64,000 nt of DNA from Mucilaginibacter agri (GTDB lineage Bacteria; Bacteroidota; Bacteroidia; Sphingobacteriales; Sphingobacteriaceae): the NCBI RefSeq assembly GCF_009928685.1, contig NZ_WWEO01000044.1:837685-901684 (forward strand), given 5' to 3'. Each line of letters begins with the position of its first letter. Position 1 is the first letter of the stretch. The notes beneath the pieces are model-generated. The model was not told where the DNA came from, did not search any database, and saw only the letters and a program-made list of their open reading frames with translations. This document shows positions 16,914-26,085 of this stretch, in pieces. A program made the translations under genes and the position numbers.

Positions 16914-17921
16914 ATGAGCAACCCGGATAAATTGAAAGCATTGCAACTTACGTTAGATAAGTTGGAAAAGTCGTATGGCAAAGGAACCATTATGAAATTG
17001 GGCGAAAATACCATAGAACCTATGGAGGCCATTTCAACCGGTTCAATTAGTTTAGATATTGCACTCGGCATAGGCGGTTTGCCTAAAGGCCGTATCATTG
17101 AAATATACGGACCAGAGTCATCTGGTAAAACAACCCTAGCTATTCATGCTATTGCAGAATGCCAGAAAAAAGGTGGCATCGCAGCATTTATTGATGCGGA
17201 GCACGCTTTCGATCGTTTTTACGCTAAGAAATTAGGTGTAGACGTAGAGAACCTTTTGATCTCTCAGCCAGATAACGGTGAGCAAGCATTGGAGATTGCT
17301 GACAACCTGATCCGCTCTGGTGCTATCGACATTATCGTAATTGACTCTGTGGCTGCCTTGGTTCCTAAAAGTGAAATTGAAGGCGAAATGGGTGATTCTA
17401 AAATGGGTTTACATGCCCGTTTAATGTCGCAAGCCTTACGTAAGCTAACCGGTACCATCAGCAAAACCGGATGTTGCTGTATTTTCATTAACCAGTTGCG
17501 CGATAAGATTGGTGTAATGTTCGGTAACCCGGAAACCACTACCGGTGGTAATGCCCTTAAGTTCTACGCTTCGGTACGTTTGGATGTACGCCGTATATCA
17601 CAAATTAAGGATACCGACGAGGTTTCTGGTAACCGCGTAAAAGTGAAGATCGTTAAAAATAAAATCGCCCCCCCTTTCCGTATTGCCGAGTTCGACATTA
17701 TGTTTGGCGAAGGTATTTCTAAAGCAGGTGAGATCATCGACTTGGGTGTTGATTACAACATCATTAAAAAAGCAGGTTCATGGTTTAGCTACGGCGATAC
17801 CCGCTTAGGCCAGGGCCGCGACGCGGTTAAACAATTAATATTGGATAACCCGGAATTAGCCGAAGAACTGGAAGAAAAAATCAAAGGTTCGCTTACTGCT
17901 GATAAATTGGAAGAAGCATAG
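16914..17921 (+). CDS. recA: recombinase RecA
   Basis: 335 residues. RecA forms filaments on single-stranded DNA, drives strand exchange and triggers SOS responses. Walker A is GPESSGKTTLAIHA near 67, Walker B-like IDIIVIDSVAALVPKSEIEG near 140, and the DNA-binding loop region follows with MSQALRKLTGTISKTGC and FINQLRDKIGVMFGNPET. The C-terminus is short and acidic (LEEKIKGSLTADKLEEA). It is monocistronic with its own promoter box and terminator. Confidence 0.98.
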   Translation: MSNPDKLKALQLTLDKLEKSYGKGTIMKLGENTIEPMEAISTGSISLDIALGIGGLPKGRIIEIYGPESSGKTTLAIHAIAECQKKGGIAAFIDAEHAFDRFYAKKLGVDVENLLISQPDNGEQALEIADNLIRSGAIDIIVIDSVAALVPKSEIEGEMGDSKMGLHARLMSQALRKLTGTISKTGCCCIFINQLRDKIGVMFGNPETTTGGNALKFYASVRLDVRRISQIKDTDEVSGNRVKVKIVKNKIAPPFRIAEFDIMFGEGISKAGEIIDLGVDYNIIKKAGSWFSYGDTRLGQGRDAVKQLILDNPELAEELEEKIKGSLTADKLEEA

Positions 17922-17963
17922 TAGCTTATCATACACGAGACACAAAATATCGTGCCTGATAGT

Positions 17964-18006
17964 AAAAAAAGAAGGCCTTCAAAATTTGAAGGCCTTCTTT
18001 TTTTTA
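17964..18006 (+). terminator. bidirectional terminator after recA
   Basis: A long perfect stem (AAGAAGGCCTTCAAA with its complement) flanked by A and T runs on either side. It serves recA and the convergent small lipoprotein gene. Confidence 0.85.
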
Positions 18007-18014
18007 TATGCACT

Positions 18015-18167
18015 CTATCTATAATGCCCGGGAACCCAATGCCTGCCACCATAAGGCCCATAGTTATAATGGCCTTCAACATACCCACCTCTACGCTCTT
18101 GCACAACACACGAACTTAAACTTGCTACGGCAATCAACAGCACCAGAAAATATTTTATCGTTTTCAT
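18015..18167 (-). CDS. 50-residue Gly/Tyr/His-rich lipoprotein
   Basis: From the ATG at 18167 (an in-frame ATG at 18179 would add four residues). The first 20 residues are a lipoprotein signal ending in the lipobox LSSC. The mature part is only 31 residues: VVQERRGGYVEGHYNYGPYG and then GRHWVPGHYR. Many Bacteroidota have such short lipoproteins with a YxxGHW-type tail; their function is not known. Convergent with recA across the shared terminator. Confidence 0.75.
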   Translation of the reverse strand: MKTIKYFLVLLIAVASLSSCVVQERRGGYVEGHYNYGPYGGRHWVPGHYR

Positions 18168-18251
18168 AGATGTTTTCATTTTTAGTTATGACTTACTTAA
18201 AATTGGAAGGTTTAATATTAGGTATCGAGCATCGGGGCGGCAGTTACCGCG

Positions 18252-18277
18252 GTCCTGACAAACAAGTTTGGCAGGAC
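18252..18277. repeat. small palindrome
   Basis: GTCCTGACAAAC and GTTTGGCAGGAC pair with one two-base internal mismatch. It resembles the REP-like palindrome at 9072-9183 in carrying an ACAAGTT centre. Confidence 0.4.
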
Positions 18278-18394
18278 GGGTGAAGAAGTCGACCTCTCAA
18301 CTTAATAAACCCCCATCAATAATTCAACTCTCCCCTGACAAACAAATCATACCTGTATTGTTACTTCGTTAGTACATAATCAAAATGAAAAACA

Positions 18395-19237
18395 ATGAGT
18401 AAAGTATGGTTTATAACAGGTTGCTCTACCGGTTTCGGCCGAGACCTGGCCAAAGAAGTGCTGGCAAACGGCTACCGCGCAGCAGTTGCTTCGCGTAATA
18501 CAGACGATGTTAAAGATATAGTAGAGGCGTACCCGGAAACAGCTATCCCTGTAAAATTAGATGTTACTAAATCCGACGAAATTGCAGCGGCAGTAGAGCA
18601 AATCAAACAAAAGTTCGGTACTATTGACGTGCTGGTTAACAATGCGGGCATAGGTTACTTCGGCGCTATTGAAGAGAGCGAAGAAGAAGAAATCCGTCGT
18701 ATGTTCGAGATTAACTTTTTCGGCTTGGCTAATGTTACCAAGGCTGTGTTGCCTATTATGCGTAAACAGCGCAGCGGGCACATCTTAAACATCGCTTCGA
18801 TAGGTGGCCTGGTCGGGTTCCCTGCTGTAGGTTTCTACAATGCCACCAAATTTGCTGTTGATGGTTTTTCCGAATCTTTGGCAAAAGAAACTGCACCACT
18901 GGGCATTAAAGTAACCGTAATTGCCCCAAGTGGCTTCCGCACAGACTGGGCAGGCCGATCTGCAAACAACAGCAAAATTGTGATTGACGACTACAAGGAA
19001 ACTGCGGGCACAAATAAAAATAACATCCGTGGGTACAGTGGCAAACAACCCGGCGACCCGCTGCGTGCAGCTAAGGCGATGATAGCCGTTGTGGAATCAG
19101 AAAATCCGCCACTAAGATTATTATTAGGCGAAGCTGCCTTAAAAGGCGCCCGCAACAAACTGGAATTGTTGAAGAAAGATTTTGATACCTGGGCCGAAAC
19201 CAGCATAGGTGCCGATTTCCCTAAAGACGAGCAATAA
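18395..19237 (+). CDS. short-chain dehydrogenase/reductase
   Basis: 280 residues, classical SDR fold. NAD(P)-binding TGCSTGFG at 9-16, NNAG with following IGYFG near 88, and the active-site YNATK near 149. Basic residues after the glycine motif (ASRNTDD) suggest NADPH preference. The C-terminal extension (LLGEAALKGARNKLELLKKD) is typical of the oxidoreductase subgroup of unknown substrate. It appears to stand alone, closed by a terminator. Confidence 0.88.
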   Translation: MSKVWFITGCSTGFGRDLAKEVLANGYRAAVASRNTDDVKDIVEAYPETAIPVKLDVTKSDEIAAAVEQIKQKFGTIDVLVNNAGIGYFGAIEESEEEEIRRMFEINFFGLANVTKAVLPIMRKQRSGHILNIASIGGLVGFPAVGFYNATKFAVDGFSESLAKETAPLGIKVTVIAPSGFRTDWAGRSANNSKIVIDDYKETAGTNKNNIRGYSGKQPGDPLRAAKAMIAVVESENPPLRLLLGEAALKGARNKLELLKKDFDTWAETSIGADFPKDEQ

Positions 19238-19242
19238 TGAGT

Positions 19243-19283
19243 AAAATAAAAAGGAGTAAGTTTTGCTTACACCTTTTTATTTT
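19243..19283. terminator. bidirectional terminator between SDR and esterase genes
   Basis: AAAATAAAAAGG-GTAAG pairs with CTTAC-CCTTTTTATTTT around TTTTG. It lies between two convergent genes and overlaps the 3' end of the esterase. Confidence 0.7.
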
Positions 19284-20257
19284 GACACAAATACTTTGTT
19301 CAGAAATACAGTTACATAGTTTACTGTGGGTGTAAACCAAGGCTCGAAAAGGCAAAAAGTATGCGGCGTATCCGGAAAAGTATGAACCTCGTTATAAATA
19401 CCGAACTTATTTAGTTCGGCCACGAAATCATTACGGCCCGCATGCATGCGGTCGACCGAACTGTTAACAAATAAAGTTGGTGGAGTATGAGACCCAACAT
19501 AACTCAGCGCCGATGCCATCTCATATAAATTAGGCTCATCTTTTTTATTATAGCCAAACCAATTGGTAGCTGCAGAAATTGTTTTGCTATCATCACCCTC
19601 GCCCGACTCCGGATGAATAAAGGCCAATATACCATCTATATCTACAATAGCTTGCACGGCATATTTGTTGAAGTCTTTATCGCCATTTGTAAATATGCTG
19701 TTATTGGCAGTAGTCCCCAGTAATGCAGCAAGTTGTCCACCTGCCGAGAATCCAAGGACAGCTATTTTATTGGTATCGATGTTAAACCGATTTGCATTTG
19801 TACGTACCCAGCTAATAGCACTTTTTAAATCCTGAACCGCGGCAGGAAATAGTGCTTCTGTTGATAAACGATACGCTGGTGTAAAACAAACAAATCCATT
19901 TTCGGCCAAACGTTCGGCTAATGGGTAATGCTGCGTACGGTTGCCCGAGCGCCAACCACCGCCATGGATAATTATAATGGCAGGCAGTTTCTTCTTTGAA
20001 TGTTTCTTGGGATAAAAAGCATCGATGGGCAAGGGTTGCTTATCTAGATTCGGATAGCTTAAGTTTCTCTCCACCTTAACCGGGGGCGGTAAACTATCCT
20101 TTACCAATATAATATCCGAATACTTCTTTTTAGCGCTTTTATAGGCGCTGTAGTTGGTAAAAGAAGTATCAGGCTGGTTTATAAGTCCTTCAATTCGTTG
20201 GGCATAGGTTTGCCCAACCAGCAGAATCAACAATAAAATGATGATTGGGCAACGCAT
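19277..20257 (-). CDS. exported alpha/beta-hydrolase, carboxylesterase-like
   Basis: 326 residues. A signal peptide (IIILLLILLVGQTYAQ) sends it to the periplasm or out. The oxyanion motif HGGGWRSGNR, nucleophile GFSAGGQ, acidic residue in NSSVDRMHAG and catalytic His in DTPHTFCLF make a full triad of the hormone-sensitive-lipase / BD-FAE type. Such enzymes deacetylate xylans or hydrolyse short esters. Substrate not deducible; the neighbour 12 bases downstream in transcription direction is unrelated. Confidence 0.85.
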   Translation of the reverse strand: MRCPIIILLLILLVGQTYAQRIEGLINQPDTSFTNYSAYKSAKKKYSDIILVKDSLPPPVKVERNLSYPNLDKQPLPIDAFYPKKHSKKKLPAIIIIHGGGWRSGNRTQHYPLAERLAENGFVCFTPAYRLSTEALFPAAVQDLKSAISWVRTNANRFNIDTNKIAVLGFSAGGQLAALLGTTANNSIFTNGDKDFNKYAVQAIVDIDGILAFIHPESGEGDDSKTISAATNWFGYNKKDEPNLYEMASALSYVGSHTPPTLFVNSSVDRMHAGRNDFVAELNKFGIYNEVHTFPDTPHTFCLFEPWFTPTVNYVTVFLNKVFVSK

Positions 20258-20268
20258 CGATTGAATAA

Positions 20269-20439
20269 TTATTTGCCTCCGGTCCTAACGTACATGTACA
20301 CTACAGCCACAACAATGGTAATAATTACCACCACAAGGCCGGTTACACCTTTTTTCTTATCCTGACGCATCAGCCATATTAAAAAAGCAAAAAGAGGTAT
20401 TGCAAAAACTACCCAGAATATTAATGAAGGTCCGCTCAT
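20269..20439 (-). CDS. small two-helix membrane protein
   Basis: 56 residues from ATG 20439. Two hydrophobic segments (SLIFWVVFAIPLFAFLIWLM and TGLVVVIITIVVAVVYMYV) are separated by the basic loop RQDKKKG, so a hairpin with the loop in the cytoplasm is likely. It ends 12 bases before the esterase start, so the two are probably one transcript. No family recognised. Confidence 0.65.
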   Translation of the reverse strand: MSGPSLIFWVVFAIPLFAFLIWLMRQDKKKGVTGLVVVIITIVVAVVYMYVRTGGK

Positions 20440-20565
20440 TGTTTAGTTATTATGTTGCTCTGTCGATTGGGTTGATAAATTTTCTTACTTTCCCATCAAA
20501 AGATTTGCAATATTACTAATTCCAACTCAATCAACTTAATAAACCTAATTAACAAATAACCAATT

Positions 20566-21567
20566 TTAAAATGGCATTCTTGCTAATGGCGCTACCTGTT
20601 GGCCGACAAACTCGCCCTGCAAAAATTTATAATGCCCAGCAATGGCAATCATGGCGGCATTATCTGTACAGTACTCAAACGCGGGGATAAAGCTTCTCCA
20701 ACCGTGCTTATCGGCAAGTTCTTTTATTCCTAAGCGTAAGCCCGTATTGGCGGATACGCCACCTGCCAGTGCAATATCTTTTACACCGTAGGCCATAGCA
20801 GCTTTTTCGAGCTTGTTTAATAAGATAGTTACTATTCGTTTTTCAACCGAAGCGCAAATGTCAGGCATATTTTCCTGTACAAAGTTGGGGTTCTTGGCTT
20901 CATTATCACGGATGAAATATAAGATCGATGTCTTCAACCCGCTAAAGCTAAAATTGAATCCAGGAATCTGCGGTTCCGGGAATTTAAAAGCATCCGGATT
21001 ACCCAAACGTGCATATTTATCTATCAGTGGGCCACCGGGATAAGGCAAGCCGAGCACTTTGCTGGTTTTATCCAACGCTTCACCGGCAGCATCATCCTGG
21101 GTATGGCCAACAATTTCCATATCAAAATAATCCTTCACCAATACAATTTGCGTATGTCCACCAGAAACGGTCAAACATAAAAAGGGAAATTGAGGTTTAT
21201 TATCACCGATGAAATGCGCCAAAATATGGGCCTGCATATGGTTAATATCAATAAGCGGTATATCCTGTGCGAGGGCAAATGCCTTTGCAAAAGATACGCC
21301 AACTAAAAGCGAACCTAAAAGACCAGGTCCGCGCGTAAAAGCTACTGCATCAATATCATTTTTGCTTACTTTTGCCTTTAGTATAGCTTGTTGTACAGCC
21401 GGAATTATATTTTGCTGGTGAACACGCGAAGCTAGTTCGGGCACAACGCCCCCATAAGCCTCGTGTATAGTTTGATTGGCAATAATATTGCTCAGCATTA
21501 CACCGTCTGCGCATATAGCGGCAGAGGTTTCATCGCAAGAAGATTCGATTCCTAATATTACAGGCAC
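20566..21567 (-). CDS. tsaD: tRNA N6-adenosine threonylcarbamoyltransferase TsaD
   Basis: 333 residues, standard length. TsaD transfers the threonylcarbamoyl group to A37 of tRNAs that read ANN codons. The ASKHA fold and metal site are plain: start LGIESSCDETSAA, metal His pair in NHMQAHILAHF, VSGGHTQIVLV, and DNAAMIAIAG at the end. It diverges from the TamB-like gene with an intergenic gap of only 25-58 bases, depending on that gene's start. Confidence 0.97.
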   Translation of the reverse strand: MPVILGIESSCDETSAAICADGVMLSNIIANQTIHEAYGGVVPELASRVHQQNIIPAVQQAILKAKVSKNDIDAVAFTRGPGLLGSLLVGVSFAKAFALAQDIPLIDINHMQAHILAHFIGDNKPQFPFLCLTVSGGHTQIVLVKDYFDMEIVGHTQDDAAGEALDKTSKVLGLPYPGGPLIDKYARLGNPDAFKFPEPQIPGFNFSFSGLKTSILYFIRDNEAKNPNFVQENMPDICASVEKRIVTILLNKLEKAAMAYGVKDIALAGGVSANTGLRLGIKELADKHGWRSFIPAFEYCTDNAAMIAIAGHYKFLQGEFVGQQVAPLARMPF

Positions 21568-21592
21568 AGCAGTGTTTTAAAAAGGCAAAGTT

Positions 21593-24500
21593 ATTAAAAA
21601 AGTACTCAAAATAGCGATATGCATAGTGCTGATCATCTTCCTGATGTTAAGCATATTGTTACTCATATCTCAATACAAGCCGGTGCAAACCTGGGCTGCA
21701 CGCAAGGCTACCGCTTACTTATCTAAGGAGCTGAACACTAAGGTAGACATTAAGAGCTTATACATTAAGCCCTTCTCCTCTATTGTACTCGAAGACCTGT
21801 ATGTTTTAGACAAACAACATGACACTTTATTGCGCACACCGCGCTTAACGATAGATCTGGAGAAGTTTTCGATATTTAACAGCATTCCGGCGCGGACCAT
21901 TAATTTCGATTCTATAGCGCTAGATCGTGGCTCTTTTTATCTGAAAAAGTATAAGGACAGCACCACAAACCTGAAGTTTATTATCGATTATTTTAATTCA
22001 GGTCCGCCGGACACAACCAAAAAAGTAAGCAAACCGTGGACGCTTAATTTCGGTCAAATAGCCTTAAATGATCTGCGGTTCCGTTATAAAAATTACCTCG
22101 ACACGACAAAAACCAAAGCTCAGGTTAACTTTGAAGATGTTGATGTAAGCAATTTCAGCGTTAATATCCGCAACATGGATCTTAAGAACCATCTATTTAA
22201 GGCAAGGCTCCAAAAACTAACCTTAAAAGAAAAAAGTGGTTTTTATGTGAAAGAGCTGAGCGGTAATGCCACCATTGATACCAATCAAATCCTGATACAA
22301 AACCTGTACATCGTTACCCCACACTCCCGGCTTCGCGACTATTTCAGAATGAGGTTTAAGTCTTTTGATGACTTCGACAATTTTGAAAATAAGGTTTACA
22401 TGGATGGCGACTTTAAGAATTCGTTTATCTCATCAAAAGACGTAGCTTATTTCACAAGCACACTTGATAAAACCCAATTTGATTTAGGCTTAGACGGACG
22501 TATTAAAGGCAAGGTAAATTACTTGTCGGCAAAAAATCTAACGGTTACTGGCGGCCAGGCTACCTACCTCAAAGGTGATTTTAGCTTGAGGGGTTTACCC
22601 GAATGGGAGACCACCCAACTAAATCTAAAGTTCGACCAGTTAGCAACCAACAAAAAGGATCTTGATTTCCTGTTGCGTCGCTTTGCGGGCGATCCTAAAC
22701 TAAGCCTGCCCGATTTCCTTACAAAGTTCGGCAATATCAACTTTACTGGTACACTAAATGGCTTGCAGGACAACTTTGTTACCAAAGGCACTTTTAAAAC
22801 CAAGCTCGGCCGTTTTGATCCGGATCTGCGGCTTACCTTCAAAAAGTTACCGGGCTATGTAGGCAAGATAAACTTGTACGATTTCGACCTGGGAAGTATG
22901 CTGGATAACGCATCGCTTGGCCGAACATCTTTAGCAGCCAATGTTGATGGTAGCGGCGATGAGCTGAAGAACCTCAAAATTAAAACCGATGCACGCATTA
23001 GCTATATCGATTTTAACAAATACCGCTACAGCAACTTAACAGTTAATGGCTCTTATATTAATGATCTCATCAACGGAAAAGTTAATATTAACGATCGCAA
23101 CGTTAAGCTTAATTTAAACGGCAGTGTAGATTTTAAACCCACGTTACCGGTTTATCAGTTTGATGCACAGATAGCTAATGCAAAGCTACACTCGCTAAAA
23201 CTATTGAGCGATACCATTACGCTAAGCACCTCCTTAAAAACGCACTTTAAGGGTAATGATCTTAAAAACCTCGAGGGCTCAATTGTGCTTTCTCCTATCC
23301 GTGTTGTAGATCCGAGACATGATTATCTGCTCGATTCGCTTAATTTAACCTCGACGGGAATTGGTAAATCGAGGGTAATTGCATTGCGATCAGATCTGGT
23401 TGAAGGAACACTTAAAGGATCATCCGATTTAGCTACGCTTCCCTCTTATTTCAAAACTATAGTTAAGCAATATATACCTTCGCTAAAAACGAGCATCGTA
23501 AAACCAGGACCGCAGGATTTTGAGTTTAACTTGCAAATTAAAAATATAGACCCGCTTACGGCTATGTTTTTACCCGACCTAAAAATTCCGGACCAGGCTA
23601 CTTTTAACGGCAAGTTTAACTCCGAAACCCACACGGCAACGCTGAACGGATATATTAAAACTTTTAAATATGGCAGCACCGTTTTCCACGATTTTATTAT
23701 CGATGAAAACACTACCGATCAGTTTCTGGGCCTTAACGTATCCTTAAGCAAGGTTGACCTTACCGACAGCTTATTTATCAAAAACATTACGGTAACCAAC
23801 TTCCTTAAAAAAGACAGTCTTAATTTCAACGTTAAGTTATCTGACAAAGATGCTACCAACCAGTTAGACCTTTATGGCCTGGTGCAGTTTGGACGCGATA
23901 CTTCGGCCAAGCTTAAACTTTTACCGTCCGACGTTATATTGGAGCACGAGACCTGGCGATTGAGCGAAGAGGTACGTATTCGCTTACTGGGCAGCCGTAC
24001 ACAGGTATCAGGTTTCTCCCTGGCTAATGGCAATCAACGGGTAAAGATCAATGGATTTATATCAGATGATCCGGCCGATGTGCTTAAGCTAGAATTTGAT
24101 CAGTTTAGCATGAGTACCTTAAATCAGCTAACCAAAGCTGGTGGGGTGTTATTAAAAGGTTCGCTCAATGGCGATGTGCAATTTACATCTATTACCAAAA
24201 ACCCCGGGATAGCTGCCAATTTGGGTATTGATTCCTTAAATATGAATGGCACTCAGGTAGGTAACGTAAAACTTGTGTCGTCGCTGGATAATAGCCGAAA
24301 TGAAGCCAATGTGAACCTTAATATACTTAATCGCGGATTACAGACCATGAAGATTGCCGGCGTATATCGTTTAAAGAGCGAAACCGACAATCTGGATTTT
24401 GATGTAACCATGAATCAAACCGAGGCCATCATTTTTGAACCTTTTGTTAAAGGGTTGGTGTCGGGCTTAAAAGGTACTATTTCAACTAACCTTAAGCTAA

Positions 24501-26080
24501 CGGGCACACCAGGCAAGCCGCTGTTAAATGGGGATGTTACTTTGGCTAACACAGGTGTTACGGTAGACTATCTGAAGACATCATACATTGTTAATGATAA
24601 GCTAGATGTTAAAAACAGCGTTATTGAAATAACCGATATGAGCCTGGCAGACGGCCACGGCGGAAAAGGAACTGCCAATGGTAAAGTTGACCTCACCAAT
24701 CTATCAAACCCAGATATTGAGGTAAAACTGGATGCGCGTAAAATGCTGGCGCTTAATACCAAATTTAAAGACAACAACTTGTACTACGGCACAGCCTTTG
24801 CAACCGGCAGTTTCAACTTTAGCGGCCCTATTGATAACATGAAGATCGATATTAAGGCAAAAACCGAAGACAGTACGGTATTCAATATCCCTTTAAATAC
24901 ATCAATGGTTGCGGGCGATTACGATTTTATCCGCTTTGTTAGCCATAAAGATTCGGCAAAGGTTGCACCTCCCGCAGTTAATGCCTTTAACGGGGTTACT
25001 CTTAATTTCGACTTAACGGCTGATGAAAAAACCCTGGTGGTTATTGGCACGGACTATGGCCAGTTGCAGGGCCGTGGTACTACCAGCAACCTTAAACTAA
25101 ACATCAACAGCCTGGGCGATTTCCAGATGTTTGGAGACTTTCTGATATCCTCAGGTAAGTTTGAATTTACTGCGAAAAACTTTATCAGTAAGATATTTCA
25201 GGTAAACCAGGGCGGAACTATCAGATGGACGGGCGACCCGAGCAATGCTAATATTGATATGCAGGCCATATACGAAGTGCGCACAGATGTAGCCAACTTG
25301 TACCGTGCCGCAGGGATGCAGGCCCCAACTACCCAAAAACAGGAGTTGGTGCAGGCTCAGTTAATATTAACCAAAACCCTGTTGCATCCCAACATGGATT
25401 TCGACTTTAATTTCCCTAATGACCCTGCCATTAAAGACGATCTCGGCCCCTATTTAACAGATTATAACAATCGTAGTCAGCAGGCTTTGAGCTTAATTGT
25501 ACGCCGACAATTCGCCACTGGCTATGGTAACAATTTAACCAACCAAGTTGCACAAACCCTTCAGGATGCAACAACGGAGTTTGCATTTAATAAACTGAAT
25601 AACCTGATATCGCAGGCCAATATTAGCAAGAATATCGATATTAACTTCCGGTCTTTTACAGATGCAAGTGCTTCGGTACACATATTTAATGATCGCTTGC
25701 TTTTAAATGGAAGCCTTTACAACACCAACCCTAATAATAATTTATTTGCTGCCGGTGGCAGTCAGAGTTTATTTAACGGCAACATCAATAATTACACTAA
25801 AGATTTCGAGGCCGATTATCTGATCCGTCCTGATGGCCGTTTGCGTGCACGCTACTCTTACCGGGTACTCAACGCAACCACGTTAAACAGTATCAATAAC
25901 ATCGACGTACAATACGTAAATGGATTGGGTTTAATATACCAAAGGGACTTCGATACTTTTGGCGAGTTTTGGCGCAGCATATTTTCCAGAAGAAAACGTA
26001 CCACCAACACCCCGAACAACAGTACCGCAGCCCCAACTACAGGTAACGACGCGGATAAGCCCGAAGACGAACGCGAATAA
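21593..26080 (+). CDS. TamB-like translocation/assembly protein
   Basis: About 1495 residues. One N-terminal membrane helix is followed by repeated AsmA/TamB-type beta-helix segments and a C-terminal DUF490 domain (roughly from residue 1050). TamB proteins bridge the inner and outer membranes and help outer-membrane protein or lipid transport. Start choice is difficult: the first standard codon is GTG at 21626, which would cut into the membrane helix; the frame is open back to 21581 and reads KKVLKIAICIVLIIFLMLSI, so an ATT at 21593 giving MKKVLK is the likelier start and I use it. A C-terminal Arg-rich, then Thr/Asn-rich tail follows FGEFWRSIFSRRKR. It ends five bases from ribBA, tail to tail. 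Confidence 0.88.
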   Translation: MKKVLKIAICIVLIIFLMLSILLLISQYKPVQTWAARKATAYLSKELNTKVDIKSLYIKPFSSIVLEDLYVLDKQHDTLLRTPRLTIDLEKFSIFNSIPARTINFDSIALDRGSFYLKKYKDSTTNLKFIIDYFNSGPPDTTKKVSKPWTLNFGQIALNDLRFRYKNYLDTTKTKAQVNFEDVDVSNFSVNIRNMDLKNHLFKARLQKLTLKEKSGFYVKELSGNATIDTNQILIQNLYIVTPHSRLRDYFRMRFKSFDDFDNFENKVYMDGDFKNSFISSKDVAYFTSTLDKTQFDLGLDGRIKGKVNYLSAKNLTVTGGQATYLKGDFSLRGLPEWETTQLNLKFDQLATNKKDLDFLLRRFAGDPKLSLPDFLTKFGNINFTGTLNGLQDNFVTKGTFKTKLGRFDPDLRLTFKKLPGYVGKINLYDFDLGSMLDNASLGRTSLAANVDGSGDELKNLKIKTDARISYIDFNKYRYSNLTVNGSYINDLINGKVNINDRNVKLNLNGSVDFKPTLPVYQFDAQIANAKLHSLKLLSDTITLSTSLKTHFKGNDLKNLEGSIVLSPIRVVDPRHDYLLDSLNLTSTGIGKSRVIALRSDLVEGTLKGSSDLATLPSYFKTIVKQYIPSLKTSIVKPGPQDFEFNLQIKNIDPLTAMFLPDLKIPDQATFNGKFNSETHTATLNGYIKTFKYGSTVFHDFIIDENTTDQFLGLNVSLSKVDLTDSLFIKNITVTNFLKKDSLNFNVKLSDKDATNQLDLYGLVQFGRDTSAKLKLLPSDVILEHETWRLSEEVRIRLLGSRTQVSGFSLANGNQRVKINGFISDDPADVLKLEFDQFSMSTLNQLTKAGGVLLKGSLNGDVQFTSITKNPGIAANLGIDSLNMNGTQVGNVKLVSSLDNSRNEANVNLNILNRGLQTMKIAGVYRLKSETDNLDFDVTMNQTEAIIFEPFVKGLVSGLKGTISTNLKLTGTPGKPLLNGDVTLANTGVTVDYLKTSYIVNDKLDVKNSVIEITDMSLADGHGGKGTANGKVDLTNLSNPDIEVKLDARKMLALNTKFKDNNLYYGTAFATGSFNFSGPIDNMKIDIKAKTEDSTVFNIPLNTSMVAGDYDFIRFVSHKDSAKVAPPAVNAFNGVTLNFDLTADEKTLVVIGTDYGQLQGRGTTSNLKLNINSLGDFQMFGDFLISSGKFEFTAKNFISKIFQVNQGGTIRWTGDPSNANIDMQAIYEVRTDVANLYRAAGMQAPTTQKQELVQAQLILTKTLLHPNMDFDFNFPNDPAIKDDLGPYLTDYNNRSQQALSLIVRRQFATGYGNNLTNQVAQTLQDATTEFAFNKLNNLISQANISKNIDINFRSFTDASASVHIFNDRLLLNGSLYNTNPNNNLFAAGGSQSLFNGNINNYTKDFEADYLIRPDGRLRARYSYRVLNATTLNSINNIDVQYVNGLGLIYQRDFDTFGEFWRSIFSRRKRTTNTPNNSTAAPTTGNDADKPEDERE

Positions 26081-26085
26081 TTTTT

